Source of the DNA: CAWATZ01 sp963784995
GTDB lineage: Bacteria > Planctomycetota > Planctomycetia > Gemmatales > Gemmataceae
NCBI GenBank assembly: GCA_963784995.1
Contig: CAWATZ010000001.1
Coordinates: forward strand, 806,001 to 870,000
Length of the DNA: 64,000 bases
Direction: 5' to 3'
Part shown: one piece after another, positions 27,068-36,222 of the stretch
How positions within the stretch are numbered: the stretch's first letter is position 1
Layout: each line of letters opens with the position of its first letter
Position numbers and translations under genes: made by a program
Notes under the pieces: model-generated
What the model was told of the DNA's origin: nothing
The model's database searches: none
What the model saw: the letters and a program-made list of their open reading frames with translations, nothing else

Positions 27068-29818
27068 TCACTTCTCCAGTTTCCGCGCATCCAGCACCAG
27101 CGCCGTGCAGTCGTTCTGCGGCACGACGACCAGGGTATTGCTGTCGCGCGAGCAGGCGACCCAGTCCGGGTAGACCGGCAACTCCAGCGACGCGCGCCTG
27201 GGGTCCAGGGGAAGCAGCTTGGCACCGGCGATGAGATAGCGGCCGTCCGGCGTGAAGGCGACCCGGCCCATCGCCGCCTTGATGGGCAGCAGCTTGTGGG
27301 CACGCAGGTCCCACACACGGATGGTATGCTGGTTCGTCCAGGCCAGGTACTCGGCGTCGGGAGAAAAGGCGAGGTCCCACACGTGGCCCGTTGCCAGCTG
27401 CTCGACTGGGGCCCGGGCGTCTTTTTTCGACAGGTCCCACAGTCCGACGCTCAGTTCACGCTCGGGGTTGCGCACCAGGCTCGCCAGGAGCTTGCCGTCG
27501 GGCGAAAAGCAAAACGGCAGCGGGTTCAGCCCCATGGACGATCCGGTATTGCCCACGATGACGCGCGTTTCCTTGCCGGTGTCCGCGTCGAACAGGTGGA
27601 TCGTGAGGTTATTGGAGGCAGTCGCCGCCACGGTCTGGCCGTCCGGGGAAATGCCCACCCGCACCGGGTCTTCCTTGACGGCGATGCGGCGCCGCTCCTT
27701 GCCCCTGTCCATGTCCCAGACCACCACGCTCCTGGAACCGTGCAGGTTCATGACGAGGGTCCGTCCGTCGGCAGACAGGGCCAGCGACGCCGCGCTCTGC
27801 GGGTCCAGGCGGCGAATCTCTTTCCCCGTGCGCGTGTCCCAGAAACGGACTGTCATGCCGTCAGCGGTCACCGCGGTTTTGCCGTCGGGCGTCAGGACCA
27901 GCGCCTGGATCATGCCAACGTGCCCCTCGTCCGCCAGGAGGCTGCGGCCGGTCGTGAGGTCCCACATCTCGTAGGTGCCGGCGCAGAGCGTGTTGCCGTC
28001 CCGGGAAAAGGCGAGCCCGGGACAGGGCCGGTTGGGTTGCGGGTCGGTGAAACGAGCCCGGCCGGTAGCGCGGTCCCAGACGGTGAGCTGGCCGCGGCCA
28101 TTGGCGCCAGCCAGCCATTTGCCGTCGGGCGAGAAAGCCAGTCCGGAGCCGAAAGCCCAGGGATACTCCTTGTGGATCTTGCCGGTGGTCACGTCCCAGA
28201 GTGCGATCTTTCCCGGCTTGCTGTTGGGCGGGCTGCCCGCGCCGCTGTAACTGGCCAGATAGCCGTCGGGCGAGAACACCAGCCGGGCGCCGTAGGGCCC
28301 GGGGATCGGCAACATTTGCTTCTTTTCTCCGCTGGCGACGTCGTAAATGCTCACGTCCGTCGTGGACGTCCCCACGGCCGCCAGCCACTTGCCGTCCGGC
28401 GAAAAGACGACGGATTGATAGAAGATCTCCTCGCCGTTTTGCTGTTTGTGCAGGACGCGGAGCTGTTTGCGCGTGTCCGCATTCCACAGGATGAGTTGCC
28501 CCTGCTGGCCGCCCGTGGCCAGGATGGCGCCGTCCGAAGTGACGTCGAAGGCGCCAAGGTGCATGTCGGGGATAAAGCGAAACAGCCGCTTGCCGGAGGC
28601 GACGTCGAACGCCGACACCTGCCCTGTGCCGCTGCCCTGGCAATAGAGCGTCTTGCCGTCGGCCAGGAACCGCAGCCGGGTGACGTCGCCGTCGATGATC
28701 CGCTCCGGCAACGGCAGCACGCGCAGCAGCCGGCGCGTCTTCGCGTCCCACAGCCGGATGTCCGAGCCCCCCGTCGCAAGGATGCTGCCGTCCGGCGAAT
28801 AGGCGGCGTGCTGCGCCCCGGGATGGCGGAAGTGCTTGGTGCCGAGACGGCGCAGCACTGCCGGGGGCAGGTCGTCTTCCACGGCGGGGTCCGGCGGCGG
28901 CTTCGGCGTCTCGGGCGCCGCGGCGACCCGGGGTGGTGGGCCACCGGCAGCCGGCTGCTCACGGTCCTGAGGCTGCCAGACGGCACAGGCCAGCAGCGTC
29001 GCGCCGCTCAGGACAACCCCGAGCACCAGGGCCGCGCCGATAGCGATTTTCACCTTGAAGAAAAACATGGCTTGGATCACTCCTTCCGCCAGCAGGACTT
29101 CCAGGCCGGCGACGGTCTTCCCGGAAGCAAAGGCCACGGCCGCGGGAAGCACCCGGGCTGCCAGCGCGGCCGGCACGGCCGAGGACGACTGAGCCGCGAC
29201 GGCCACCGCCCCCAGCGCCGCGGACAGAGCGACGCCGCGGCGCGCCAACCGGCTTTCCAGGAGGGCCCGGGCCCGGGCAATGCGGCCGGCGACGGTCCCC
29301 TCCTTCCAACCGAGCTGCTGCGCCGCTTCCGCCCGGCTCTTGCCCTCCAGGCAGCACAGCACGAACGGGTCGCGATGCTTCGCTGCCAGCCGGCCCAGCT
29401 CCTCGTGGAAAATGGCTTGCACTTCACGCAAGGCCGCCTCCGCGACCGGCTGCTCGGGCGTCCGGGGTTCTGCCCGCTGTTCGTGGCGGCGTCGGGTGGT
29501 CATGGCTCTTCGTACGTTGAGGGCGGTGCGCTGGGCGACCCCGAACAACCAGCTGGTCAGGGAATCGCGCTGGCGGATGGAAGCCGCCATCCGCGCCAGC
29601 ACCAGAAAGGTGGCCTGAAAGGCGTCCTCCGCGTCCTCTTCGCAGGGCAGCAGGCCACGGCAAACGCCCAGCACCAGCCGGCCGTAGCGGTCCATCAGCA
29701 CGGCAAACGCGGCCTCGTCCCCGGAGGCGACAAACCGCTCCAGAAGTTGCACGTCGTCCAGTTCCGCGGCCTGGGCGCTGAGCAGACGGCTTAACCTGGC
29801 ACCGAGTTGTCCTGGCAT
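27068..29818 (-). CDS. ECF sigma factor fused to WD40 propeller
   Basis: A 916-residue fusion. Sigma region 2 (about 22-95) reads LLERFVASGDEAAFAVLMDRYG and EDAEDAFQATFLVLAR; region 4 (about 135-195) reads LEGKSRAEAAQQLGWKEGTVAG. A transmembrane helix (about 262-285: KIAIGAALVLGVVLSGATLLA) is followed by a Pro-rich linker and many WD40 repeats (FSPDGKWLA, VWDRATGRA, LWDLSKKD). Sigma-WD40 fusions are known from Gemmata-type planctomycetes. The propeller is probably outside the membrane, sensing or scaffolding. The ATG at 29818 has GGAGG 10 bases upstream; a GTG at 29842 is the alternative. It is divergent from a second fusion. Confidence 0.9.
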   Translation of the reverse strand: MPGQLGARLSRLLSAQAAELDDVQLLERFVASGDEAAFAVLMDRYGRLVLGVCRGLLPCEEDAEDAFQATFLVLARMAASIRQRDSLTSWLFGVAQRTALNVRRAMTTRRRHEQRAEPRTPEQPVAEAALREVQAIFHEELGRLAAKHRDPFVLCCLEGKSRAEAAQQLGWKEGTVAGRIARARALLESRLARRGVALSAALGAVAVAAQSSSAVPAALAARVLPAAVAFASGKTVAGLEVLLAEGVIQAMFFFKVKIAIGAALVLGVVLSGATLLACAVWQPQDREQPAAGGPPPRVAAAPETPKPPPDPAVEDDLPPAVLRRLGTKHFRHPGAQHAAYSPDGSILATGGSDIRLWDAKTRRLLRVLPLPERIIDGDVTRLRFLADGKTLYCQGSGTGQVSAFDVASGKRLFRFIPDMHLGAFDVTSDGAILATGGQQGQLILWNADTRKQLRVLHKQQNGEEIFYQSVVFSPDGKWLAAVGTSTTDVSIYDVASGEKKQMLPIPGPYGARLVFSPDGYLASYSGAGSPPNSKPGKIALWDVTTGKIHKEYPWAFGSGLAFSPDGKWLAGANGRGQLTVWDRATGRARFTDPQPNRPCPGLAFSRDGNTLCAGTYEMWDLTTGRSLLADEGHVGMIQALVLTPDGKTAVTADGMTVRFWDTRTGKEIRRLDPQSAASLALSADGRTLVMNLHGSRSVVVWDMDRGKERRRIAVKEDPVRVGISPDGQTVAATASNNLTIHLFDADTGKETRVIVGNTGSSMGLNPLPFCFSPDGKLLASLVRNPERELSVGLWDLSKKDARAPVEQLATGHVWDLAFSPDAEYLAWTNQHTIRVWDLRAHKLLPIKAAMGRVAFTPDGRYLIAGAKLLPLDPRRASLELPVYPDWVACSRDSNTLVVVPQNDCTALVLDARKLEK

Positions 29819-29940
29819 GTCGGTTTGGCCTCCCCCCAGCACAGTTCAAGTAGATAGTACCGCGAGGGGTGGGCATTGGTACGGAAAAAATGCTGGAACT
29901 CTTCCACCCGATCCTGGCATGATAATGTCAAGGAGGACGT

Positions 29941-32900
29941 ATGGCCGTTTCGATGCTGCGTGAAATGCTCCGGCTGCTTGGTCGGCAGGCCGATGCCGCC
30001 GGGAACTCCACCGATGCGCAGTTGCTGCGCCGGTACGCCGACAGCCATGACGAGCCGGCGTTCACGGAGCTGGTCCGGCGGCATGGGCCGATGGTTCTGG
30101 GCGTCTGCCGCCGGCTGCTGCGCGACGAGCCGGCCGCCGAGGACGCATTCCAGGCGACGTTTCTCGTTCTGGTGCGCAGGGCGTCTGCCCTGTGCTGGCA
30201 GGATTCCATCGCCGGCTTCTTGCACGAGGTAGCCTGGCGCGTGGCCCGCAAAGCGCGGAGCCGGCCACTACACCATTCCGTGCAGGAGCCGGCCATGACT
30301 GCCGAGAGTCGCGCCATCCGTGACGTTGAGCTGGGCGAGGTCCTTGACGAGGCCCTGGCGTCCTTGCCTCGCCATTATCGCACCGCTCTCATCCTGTGCT
30401 GCTGCGAGGGCAAGACGAACGAGGAGGCCGCCCAGGCCCTCGGCTGTCCGGTGGGCACGGTCAAGAGCCGGCTGGCGCGGGGACGGGAGCTGCTGCGGCA
30501 GCGTCTGCTGAACCGCGGTGTGGCGGTGCCGGCAGCCGTGGCGGCCGCGAACCTGGTCGGGTCGCTGGCCGAAGCGTCCGTTTCGCCGCGGCTGCTCCAG
30601 GCGACCGTCGCCCAGGCCCTTTCCTTCGCCAGGAGCACGGCCGGGAGCTCCAGCGCGGTGCTGCTCGCCAGGGCCATCCTGCACAGTTTCGCTGTTGCCC
30701 GGGCCAGCCTGTGCGCTGCTCTGGGTCTGTGCGGCGTCTTGCTGATTCTGGGGGTAACGCTGGCCGTCGGTGTGGCGAGCCCGGGGCGTCAGCCCCCGGG
30801 CTGCCGACCGCTCCCGGTCAGCCAGCCCGGCCGGTCAACGCACCCGCTCCGGCAGCCGCCATGCAACCCCGCAGAAGACCCGGCTGATCCGGACATCCCG
30901 CCGCCGGACAACGCCTCGCTGGAGACTCCGCTGCCGCGTGGCGCCATTGCCCGGCTGGGGACCACGCGCTTCCGTCCAGGCCAGGTGGTCGGCAAGATGA
31001 AGCTGTCGGCCGACGGCAAGAAGCTCCTCACCTCCGGCGGCAACGACGGCGTGATGGTCTGGGACGCCCAGACCGGCAAGCGGCTCCTGCGCCGTCCGCT
31101 GGGCTGGGAGGGCGAGTTTTCGCGGGACGGCGACCGACTCTTCGTTCTCGAATTTCCGCCACCTCGCTCGAACAGCATTCTCGACTCCTTCCTGGAGATT
31201 GCCGAAGGCAAGAACGTCAAGAACGCCCTGAGGATCTACCAGCTTTCCACCGGCAAGCTGCTGCAGCAGATCGAGGGTTCCTCCTTCCTCGATCATTTCC
31301 TTCTCTCGCCCGACGAGCGCACGCTGGCCCTGCGGTGCGCCGTCCCCAACGGAGTCGCCCCGGAACCGAACTCCGGCAGAGGGTATCATTACCTGTACAA
31401 GCGCTATCTGAAACTGTACGACCTGAAGGCGGGCCGGGTCTTGCACAACCTGGGAGAGCTGCCCCAATCGTACAACGGCTATGAGCTGTTTCGCTTCTCC
31501 GCGGACAGCAAGAGTCTCTTTGCCGTTACCTCTTCCCCGGAAAACCAGAACAAGCCCGAATCGACCGTCCGGCGTTTCGACGTGGCCACGGGGGTGCTGA
31601 AATCGAAGACGACAATCCCCGGGATGGGCTACCGGACGCCGCCGAACCTGTTCGGCAAGAAGGCGCTGATCCTCTCGGAGAACAGGCTCTGGGACCTCGA
31701 CAAGGAACGACTGCACTGGGCGTCCAAGGGAGAGCTGGCCGGGGTCTATGCGTTCCTGCCAGATGGCCGCACGCTCGTCGGCTGGTCCAAAAATCAAAAG
31801 CAGCTCGAGGGCGAAGACATTGCTTCCCAGGTCGTCCACTGGGACGTGGAGGCCGACCGCGAAATCCGGCGTTTAGGGGCCCGAACCAGTTGCCTGGCCA
31901 TCGCCCCGGACGGCAAGACCTGCTTCGGCGCCGCCTGGACCCATCGCTGGTATCGCTGGGACTTTGCCACGGGAAAGGAACTCGACCCCGTGGACGGCCC
32001 CACGGCGCCGGCGGAAACCATCGTCTTTTCGCCGGACGGCAAGTACGTCGTCACGCATTACGGCGTCTGGGACCGTGCGACCGGCAAGCATCTCCTTCAC
32101 TTGCCGCAGCCACACCCCGGGAGCGGACCGTTCTTTTTCACCCCGGACGGCAAGACTCTGATCTACGGCGCCGGAGGCGTTTCGACGCTCTTCCTGATGG
32201 AAGCGGGCACCTGGAAAGCAACCAGGCGCGATCTCGAGCCAGGGATGCCGTTTGTAGCCAATTTGCCGATAGGCCTGGACGTAGGCGATTGCAGGGTGAG
32301 TCCCGACGGCAAGGTCCTGGCGACGACGTCCGCGATCGTGGAGCTGGCCCGGCGGCAAATTGTTAAGCAAGCTCGAGTATGCCTCCAAGGACGGACCGTT
32401 CCGGCAGCTGGGCCCCATCGCCTTTTCTCCGGACAGCAAGCGCCTCGTTTGCGTTGCTTCTCAAGCTCCTGCAAAGGCCCACGTTCACGTCTGGGATCTG
32501 GCGGGCAGCCGGCTTGTCAGTGACAAGGAGATGACCGATTGGCCAGGCGAGCCGCACAGGAGCCTCCAGCTGCTCGCCGACGGCAAGCTGCTGGCGGCCG
32601 GCTGGTTGCCGCCCCGACCGCCATGGAAGGGCATGATGCGCTGGCCCGAGGAGCAGGGCAAGCCGATCCCGCCGGAATGGCCGGACACCATGCCGCCCAT
32701 GCCGGACGGCGTCCTGCGCATCTGGGACACTGCGACCGGCAAGGAGAAGTTCCGCCTCAAATTCCCCCAGCACTTGGACAACAGCACTGTTCCGCCCGTC
32801 TGTTCCCCCGACGGCAAGCTGGCAGTGACGGCCTCTTTCTGCGACGGTCTCGTCCGTTTCTGGGACATCGCCAGCGGCAAGGAAGTGGGCCGGTTCCGCG

Positions 32901-33016
32901 GCCCGGTCAACGGCGTTCACTCCCTGACCTTCACTCCCGATGGCAAAGTCCTTGCCGTTAGCTCAGAGGATACGACCGTGCTGCTCGTGGACGTTGGGCA
33001 GGTCGCCGGCAAATAA
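29941..33016 (+). CDS. ECF sigma factor fused to WD40 propeller, frameshifted late
   Basis: A fusion of about 1024 residues if the frameshift is repaired. Sigma region 2 (DAQLLRRYADSHDEPAFTELV, DAFQATFLVLVRRA), region 4 (CEGKTNEEAAQALGCPVGTVKSR), a transmembrane helix (about 255-275: LCAALGLCGVLLILGVTLAVG), then WD40-like repeats. The frame breaks near 32350: the first frame runs out at 32523, while the +1 frame from about 32355 continues KLLSKLEYASKDG through FSPDSKRLVC and VRFWDIASGKEVGRF to 33016. The linker after the membrane helix is encoded by a hairpin repeat (30774-30805). AAGGAGG precedes the ATG by 4 bases. The start lies 122 bases from the divergent sigma-WD40 gene. Confidence 0.85.
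30774..30805. repeat. GC-rich palindrome (family A) inside a coding sequence
   Basis: GGCGAGCCCGGGGCGTCAGC followed by CCCCGGGCTGCC is a near copy of the palindrome at 9114-9147. It lies in frame in the linker between the membrane helix and the WD40 part of the sigma fusion, where it encodes ASPGRQPPGC. Confidence 0.6.
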
Positions 33017-33032
33017 GGACGCGCGAACATAA

Positions 33033-33068
33033 CTCCCTCCCCCGCAAGGCTGAGGGAGGGACCTTTTT
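33033..33068 (+). terminator. Hairpin with T-run after sigma-WD40 gene
   Basis: CTCCCTC (33033-33039) pairs with GAGGGAG (33052-33058), followed by GGACCTTTTT. It starts 16 bases after the stop of the sigma-WD40 gene. An intrinsic terminator is likely. Confidence 0.55.
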
Positions 33069-33225
33069 GGAGTGCGGCAGTAGCTTTGCTCTGCCGCTTT
33101 GGTTTGGCCTGTTTTTCTTTCTTCTTTTGGTTTTTGTTTCTTGGACTGGCGTAACAAGGGAAAAGCCGAAAACAAAAGGAGAAACCAAAGCGGCAGAGCA
33201 AAGCTACTGCCGCACTCCAAAAAGG
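33062..33225. repeat. Large inverted repeat with 44-base arms, family D
   Basis: Perfect 44-base arms (33062-33105 and 33182-33225) enclose a 76-base A/T-richer centre. The whole 164-base unit lies in the 390-base gap between the sigma-WD40 gene and the barrel gene. The size and shape resemble a small non-autonomous mobile element, but no flanking target duplication was identified. Confidence 0.8.
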
Positions 33226-33406
33226 GGACCGGCTGCCGGCACGCCTTTTTTCCGCGAAATGTCTGATACCACGCCATCCTTCTTGACGAAACAACAGTTA
33301 CGTCGCGCAAAGCCGGCACAACCGGACGATCCAAAACATCTTCCAAGGTTACCTCAGACTGCCCATTCTGAGCATGCTGCCGGGTTGAGGAGATTGGAGG
33401 CTCTTG

Positions 33407-34597
33407 GTGAACAGGTCCTTGTTGCGATCGTTGCTGGGCGCGTCCTTGTTCAGTGCGGTTGTGGTCTTCAGTGCCCGTGCCCAGGACAGTATAACTGGTT
33501 TCACCCCCGTTGTAACAACCCAGGGTCAGCCGGCAGCAACGGTCCTCAACGAAGGAACACCTAACGCCCAGGTCGGCCCCTTCAACGTCTGCTTGTTGCA
33601 GTCGGCACCCGGGTTTGAGACCAGCGCCGCGCTGCTCTTTTTACAACCCTCCAGCGGCAATCTGACGTATGCGACGCTGGTAAACCCTCTTCCCTTCCTC
33701 AACCCGAGCTGGAGTGACCAGGCAGTCAATCCCGGATTCAGTCCTGCCTTCAACGTGGGCATGCGCTATCTTTCTGGCTCTGGTGGGGACGTTCAGCTGG
33801 CCTGGACCCATCTGAATGCCTATGACAATGGATCGATTCTGGTCAACCCCACCCAGGTGTTGACGCCATACCTGACTGGTGTCCCAAGCACTGCCATTCA
33901 AGGGTTGGGCCCATCGTATCTGATTGGACCGCCTCCACCGTACTCCAGCGCAAGAGCTGTCGCGCACGTTACCTACGATACGGTCAATCTGGATGCGGGA
34001 CTATTGCTCGGTGCCGGCAACCGCGTGCAACTGCGACTCTTCGCCGGCCTGCAGGGCGCACGCCTCGGCCAAAGCCTGTCCACCACTTTCCAGAGCCCTG
34101 ACGGATCGATTACGTTTACCGATGCCTCCCGATCGTTGTTTACCGGCGTGGGGCCGCGTCTGGGAATGGACGTGCATTACGTCAGCGGTAATCTCGACCT
34201 CCTCTGTGGATTGGCGGGGACCACGCTGATAGGCGGGATGCAGAGTAACATCGACTTTCTCACTTCTTCACCCACCTTCACCGTTGCTGGAGTGGAGGTC
34301 CCCAATACCCAGTCCTTGACTTCGCCTCCCTCAACCCGGGTCATTCCCGGCATCGATGCCAGGCTGGGGGCCAGCTATGCGATTCCGCTTGGTAGATTCG
34401 GGGTCCTCAAGTGTGAAGCGGGTTATCAAGCTGCTGCCTATCTCGGTGCCGTCAATCAATACTCTCTCACCGAAGTGCAAAATTCGTTGACGCTCCCATA
34501 TGAAGGCAACGCAGCGGTCTTCCTGAGGACCGCGGTGGAGTACCAGAGCAACTTCCTGGTCCACGGTCCTTATGGAAGGCTTTCCTTGCAGTTCTAA
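33407..34597 (+). CDS. Outer-membrane beta-barrel protein (Lpg1974-like)
   Basis: A 396-residue protein with a signal peptide (MNRSLLRSLLGASLFSAVVVFSARA). The mature part alternates short hydrophobic strands and loops (FETSAALLFLQPSSGNLTYA, FNVGMRYLSGSGGDVQLAW, LRLFAGLQGARLG) and ends in a terminal phenylalanine (GRLSLQF), as outer-membrane barrels do. The pattern fits the Lpg1974 pore-forming family of planctomycetes. The GTG at 33407 is preferred over TTG at 33404 because GGAGG ends 6 bases before it. The gene stands alone. Confidence 0.75.
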   Translation: MNRSLLRSLLGASLFSAVVVFSARAQDSITGFTPVVTTQGQPAATVLNEGTPNAQVGPFNVCLLQSAPGFETSAALLFLQPSSGNLTYATLVNPLPFLNPSWSDQAVNPGFSPAFNVGMRYLSGSGGDVQLAWTHLNAYDNGSILVNPTQVLTPYLTGVPSTAIQGLGPSYLIGPPPPYSSARAVAHVTYDTVNLDAGLLLGAGNRVQLRLFAGLQGARLGQSLSTTFQSPDGSITFTDASRSLFTGVGPRLGMDVHYVSGNLDLLCGLAGTTLIGGMQSNIDFLTSSPTFTVAGVEVPNTQSLTSPPSTRVIPGIDARLGASYAIPLGRFGVLKCEAGYQAAAYLGAVNQYSLTEVQNSLTLPYEGNAAVFLRTAVEYQSNFLVHGPYGRLSLQF

Positions 34598-34837
34598 ATC
34601 CTTGCAATCGCAATTCCGGGCTGCTAGCATCGGTCATTGACGTGACCGAGACCCCGAAATCGAGCCAATCGAGGAAGGCCGGGTCCATGCCGCCCCGTCT
34701 TTCTCGAATCGGCCCTGCGCTCGGTGCGTGGGGCCCTGCTGCGAGCGGGTCTCTCGGGAAGAGGAACTGTTCCTGGGGACGTTGGCTCACCCCGTGGGAT
34801 TCGGCCCATCTTCTTCCCCACGGAGGAGTTCAGTACC

Positions 34838-36019
34838 ATGAGGCAACATCTGTTGGCAGCCCTGGGGCTCTTCTGCTGTGCCGCCCCGGGCAGCGGCGCG
34901 GACTTCGCACCACCAGTGCGCCTGAAGGCAGACGGGGTCGCAATCCGTGTCGAGTCCCCCGGCTACGCGGCACCCTGCTGGGCGGACGTGGACGGGGACG
35001 GCAAAATGGACCTTCTGGTTGGGCAGTTCCGCCAGGGCAAGATCCAGGTCTTCAAGGGCCTGGGCGGTGGCAAGTTCGGCAAGGGCGACTGGTTGCAGGC
35101 GGAGGGCAAGGTGGCCGAAGTGCCAGGTGTTTGGTGATGCACCTCTTCCACTCCACAGTTGGTGGACATCGACGGTGACGGACGTCTCGACATCCTTTCC
35201 GGATCGTATTCCCGCATGGACAAGGACATGGCGGGACTGTTCCAGGTGCTGTACGGCAAGGCCGACGGCACGTTTCGCAAGGCCGAGGTCCTCAAGGGGA
35301 CCGACGGGGAGCCGCTCATCATCCCCGCAAAAGGCGACGAGCAGCTGACCGAGAAGATTTGCACTCGCCCTTTCGCCATCGATTGGGACGGTGACGGCAA
35401 ACTGGACCTGGTCGTGGGGAACTTCGCCGGCACCTTCTGGTGGTTCATGGGTGAGGGCAAGGGGAAGTTCGCACCGAAGCCGAAGTTGATCAAAGCCGGC
35501 GACGAGCCGTTGCGAATCCAGGGCGCGCACAGCGACCCGTTCGTGATCGACTGGGACGGCGACGGCGACCTGGACATCGTGAGCGGTTCCAGCGACGGCG
35601 GCGTCTGGTGGGCGGAGAACAGGGCCGGCAAGGGCAAGGTGCCGGACCTGCTGCCGTTCCGGCCGCTGATCAAGCCGGGGCCGCCGGTCGCGGCCGGCCA
35701 GGTCCTCCGCGAATGCGACCTCACCGGCCCCGTGCGAGCGACCCGGGTCTGGGTCGCGGACGTCAATGGCGACGGCAAGCTCGACCTGCTTGTCGGCGAC
35801 AGCGTCACTCTCGTCTCGCCGGTGAAAGGAGTCAGCGAGGAGGAGATGAAGAAGAAGTTCGCCAAGTGGCAGGAGGACTTCCAGGCCGCTGCCGCGGCGC
35901 TGAGCAAGTCGAACGGCGATGCGAAGGCGGTGGAGGAGTACAACAAGACCTACCAGCGGCGCAGCGAGTTCATGAACGAGGAAATGACTGGCTTCGTCTG
36001 GCTGTACCTGCGGAAGTGA
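34838..36019 (+). CDS. FG-GAP/VCBS repeat protein with in-frame TGA (candidate selenoprotein)
   Basis: A 393-codon secreted protein if read through one TGA. Signal peptide MRQHLLAALGLFCCAAPGSG; then FG-GAP repeats with calcium-binding-like DxDxDG motifs (ADVDGDGKMDLLVGQF, VDIDGDGRLDILSGSY, IDWDGDGKLDLVVGNF, IDWDGDGDLDIVSGSS, ADVNGDGKLDLLVGD). The TGA at 35135-35137 is codon 100 and both sides are in the same frame (EVPGVW-U-CTSSTPQLVDID). The next codon is TGC, giving a possible Sec-Cys pair. Downstream bases form TCCAC-AGTTG-GTGGA, a 5-bp stem whose loop has G at position 2, about 21 bases from the TGA, which fits a bacterial SECIS. A nonsense mutation is the alternative. No selenium genes are in the window. 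Confidence 0.7.
35135..35166 (+). promoter_or_regulatory. Candidate bacterial SECIS element and Sec codon
   Basis: The in-frame TGA (35135-35137) is followed by the stem TCCAC (35152-35156) and GTGGA (35162-35166) around the loop AGTTG. The loop guanine is 21 bases after the TGA. The stem is short, so this is suggestive only. Confidence 0.45.
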
Positions 36020-36036
36020 CCCCGCCACCCCGCGGC

Positions 36037-36086
36037 GCGTCAGGGGATCGGCCGTCACACCTCGACGGAAAGCGATCCCCTGGCGT
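36037..36086. repeat. Hairpin after the FG-GAP gene
   Basis: GCGTCAGGGGATCG (36037-36050) pairs with CGATCCCCTGGCG (36073-36085) with one mismatch, and an inner GCCGTC/GACGG stem lies in the loop. No T-run follows, so it is a dispersed hairpin or a factor-dependent terminator. Confidence 0.5.
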
Positions 36087-36164
36087 GCGAGGTTCACCTC
36101 GGTTGCTCGCGCTGGGCAAGGGATGGTGGAGCGGCCGCTCTTGACAGGCGGGCATTCTCCCAGA

Positions 36165-36211
36165 TAAAGTAAAGCGGCTTTACCTTAAAGAGGTAAAGCC
36201 GCTTTACTTTA
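36165..36211. promoter_or_regulatory. Nested palindrome at the ATPase start
   Basis: Perfect 21-base arms (36165-36185 and 36191-36211) with a TAAAG spacer. Each arm is itself a palindrome of GTAAAGC and GCTTTAC around one base, so four half-sites are present. It ends 11 bases before the ATG at 36223, next to the ribosome binding site (GGGAAG). It could be an operator for an autoregulator, a translation-blocking hairpin, or the end of a mobile element. It is A/T-rich compared with the other hairpins. Confidence 0.65.
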
Positions 36212-36222
36212 CTTGGGAAGAC

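Noticed and set aside
26880..27440. 187-residue N-terminal extension of the ceramidase-like protein
   Set aside because: It runs through an inverted repeat and into the neighbouring sigma-WD40 gene; the signal peptide starts near 26867.
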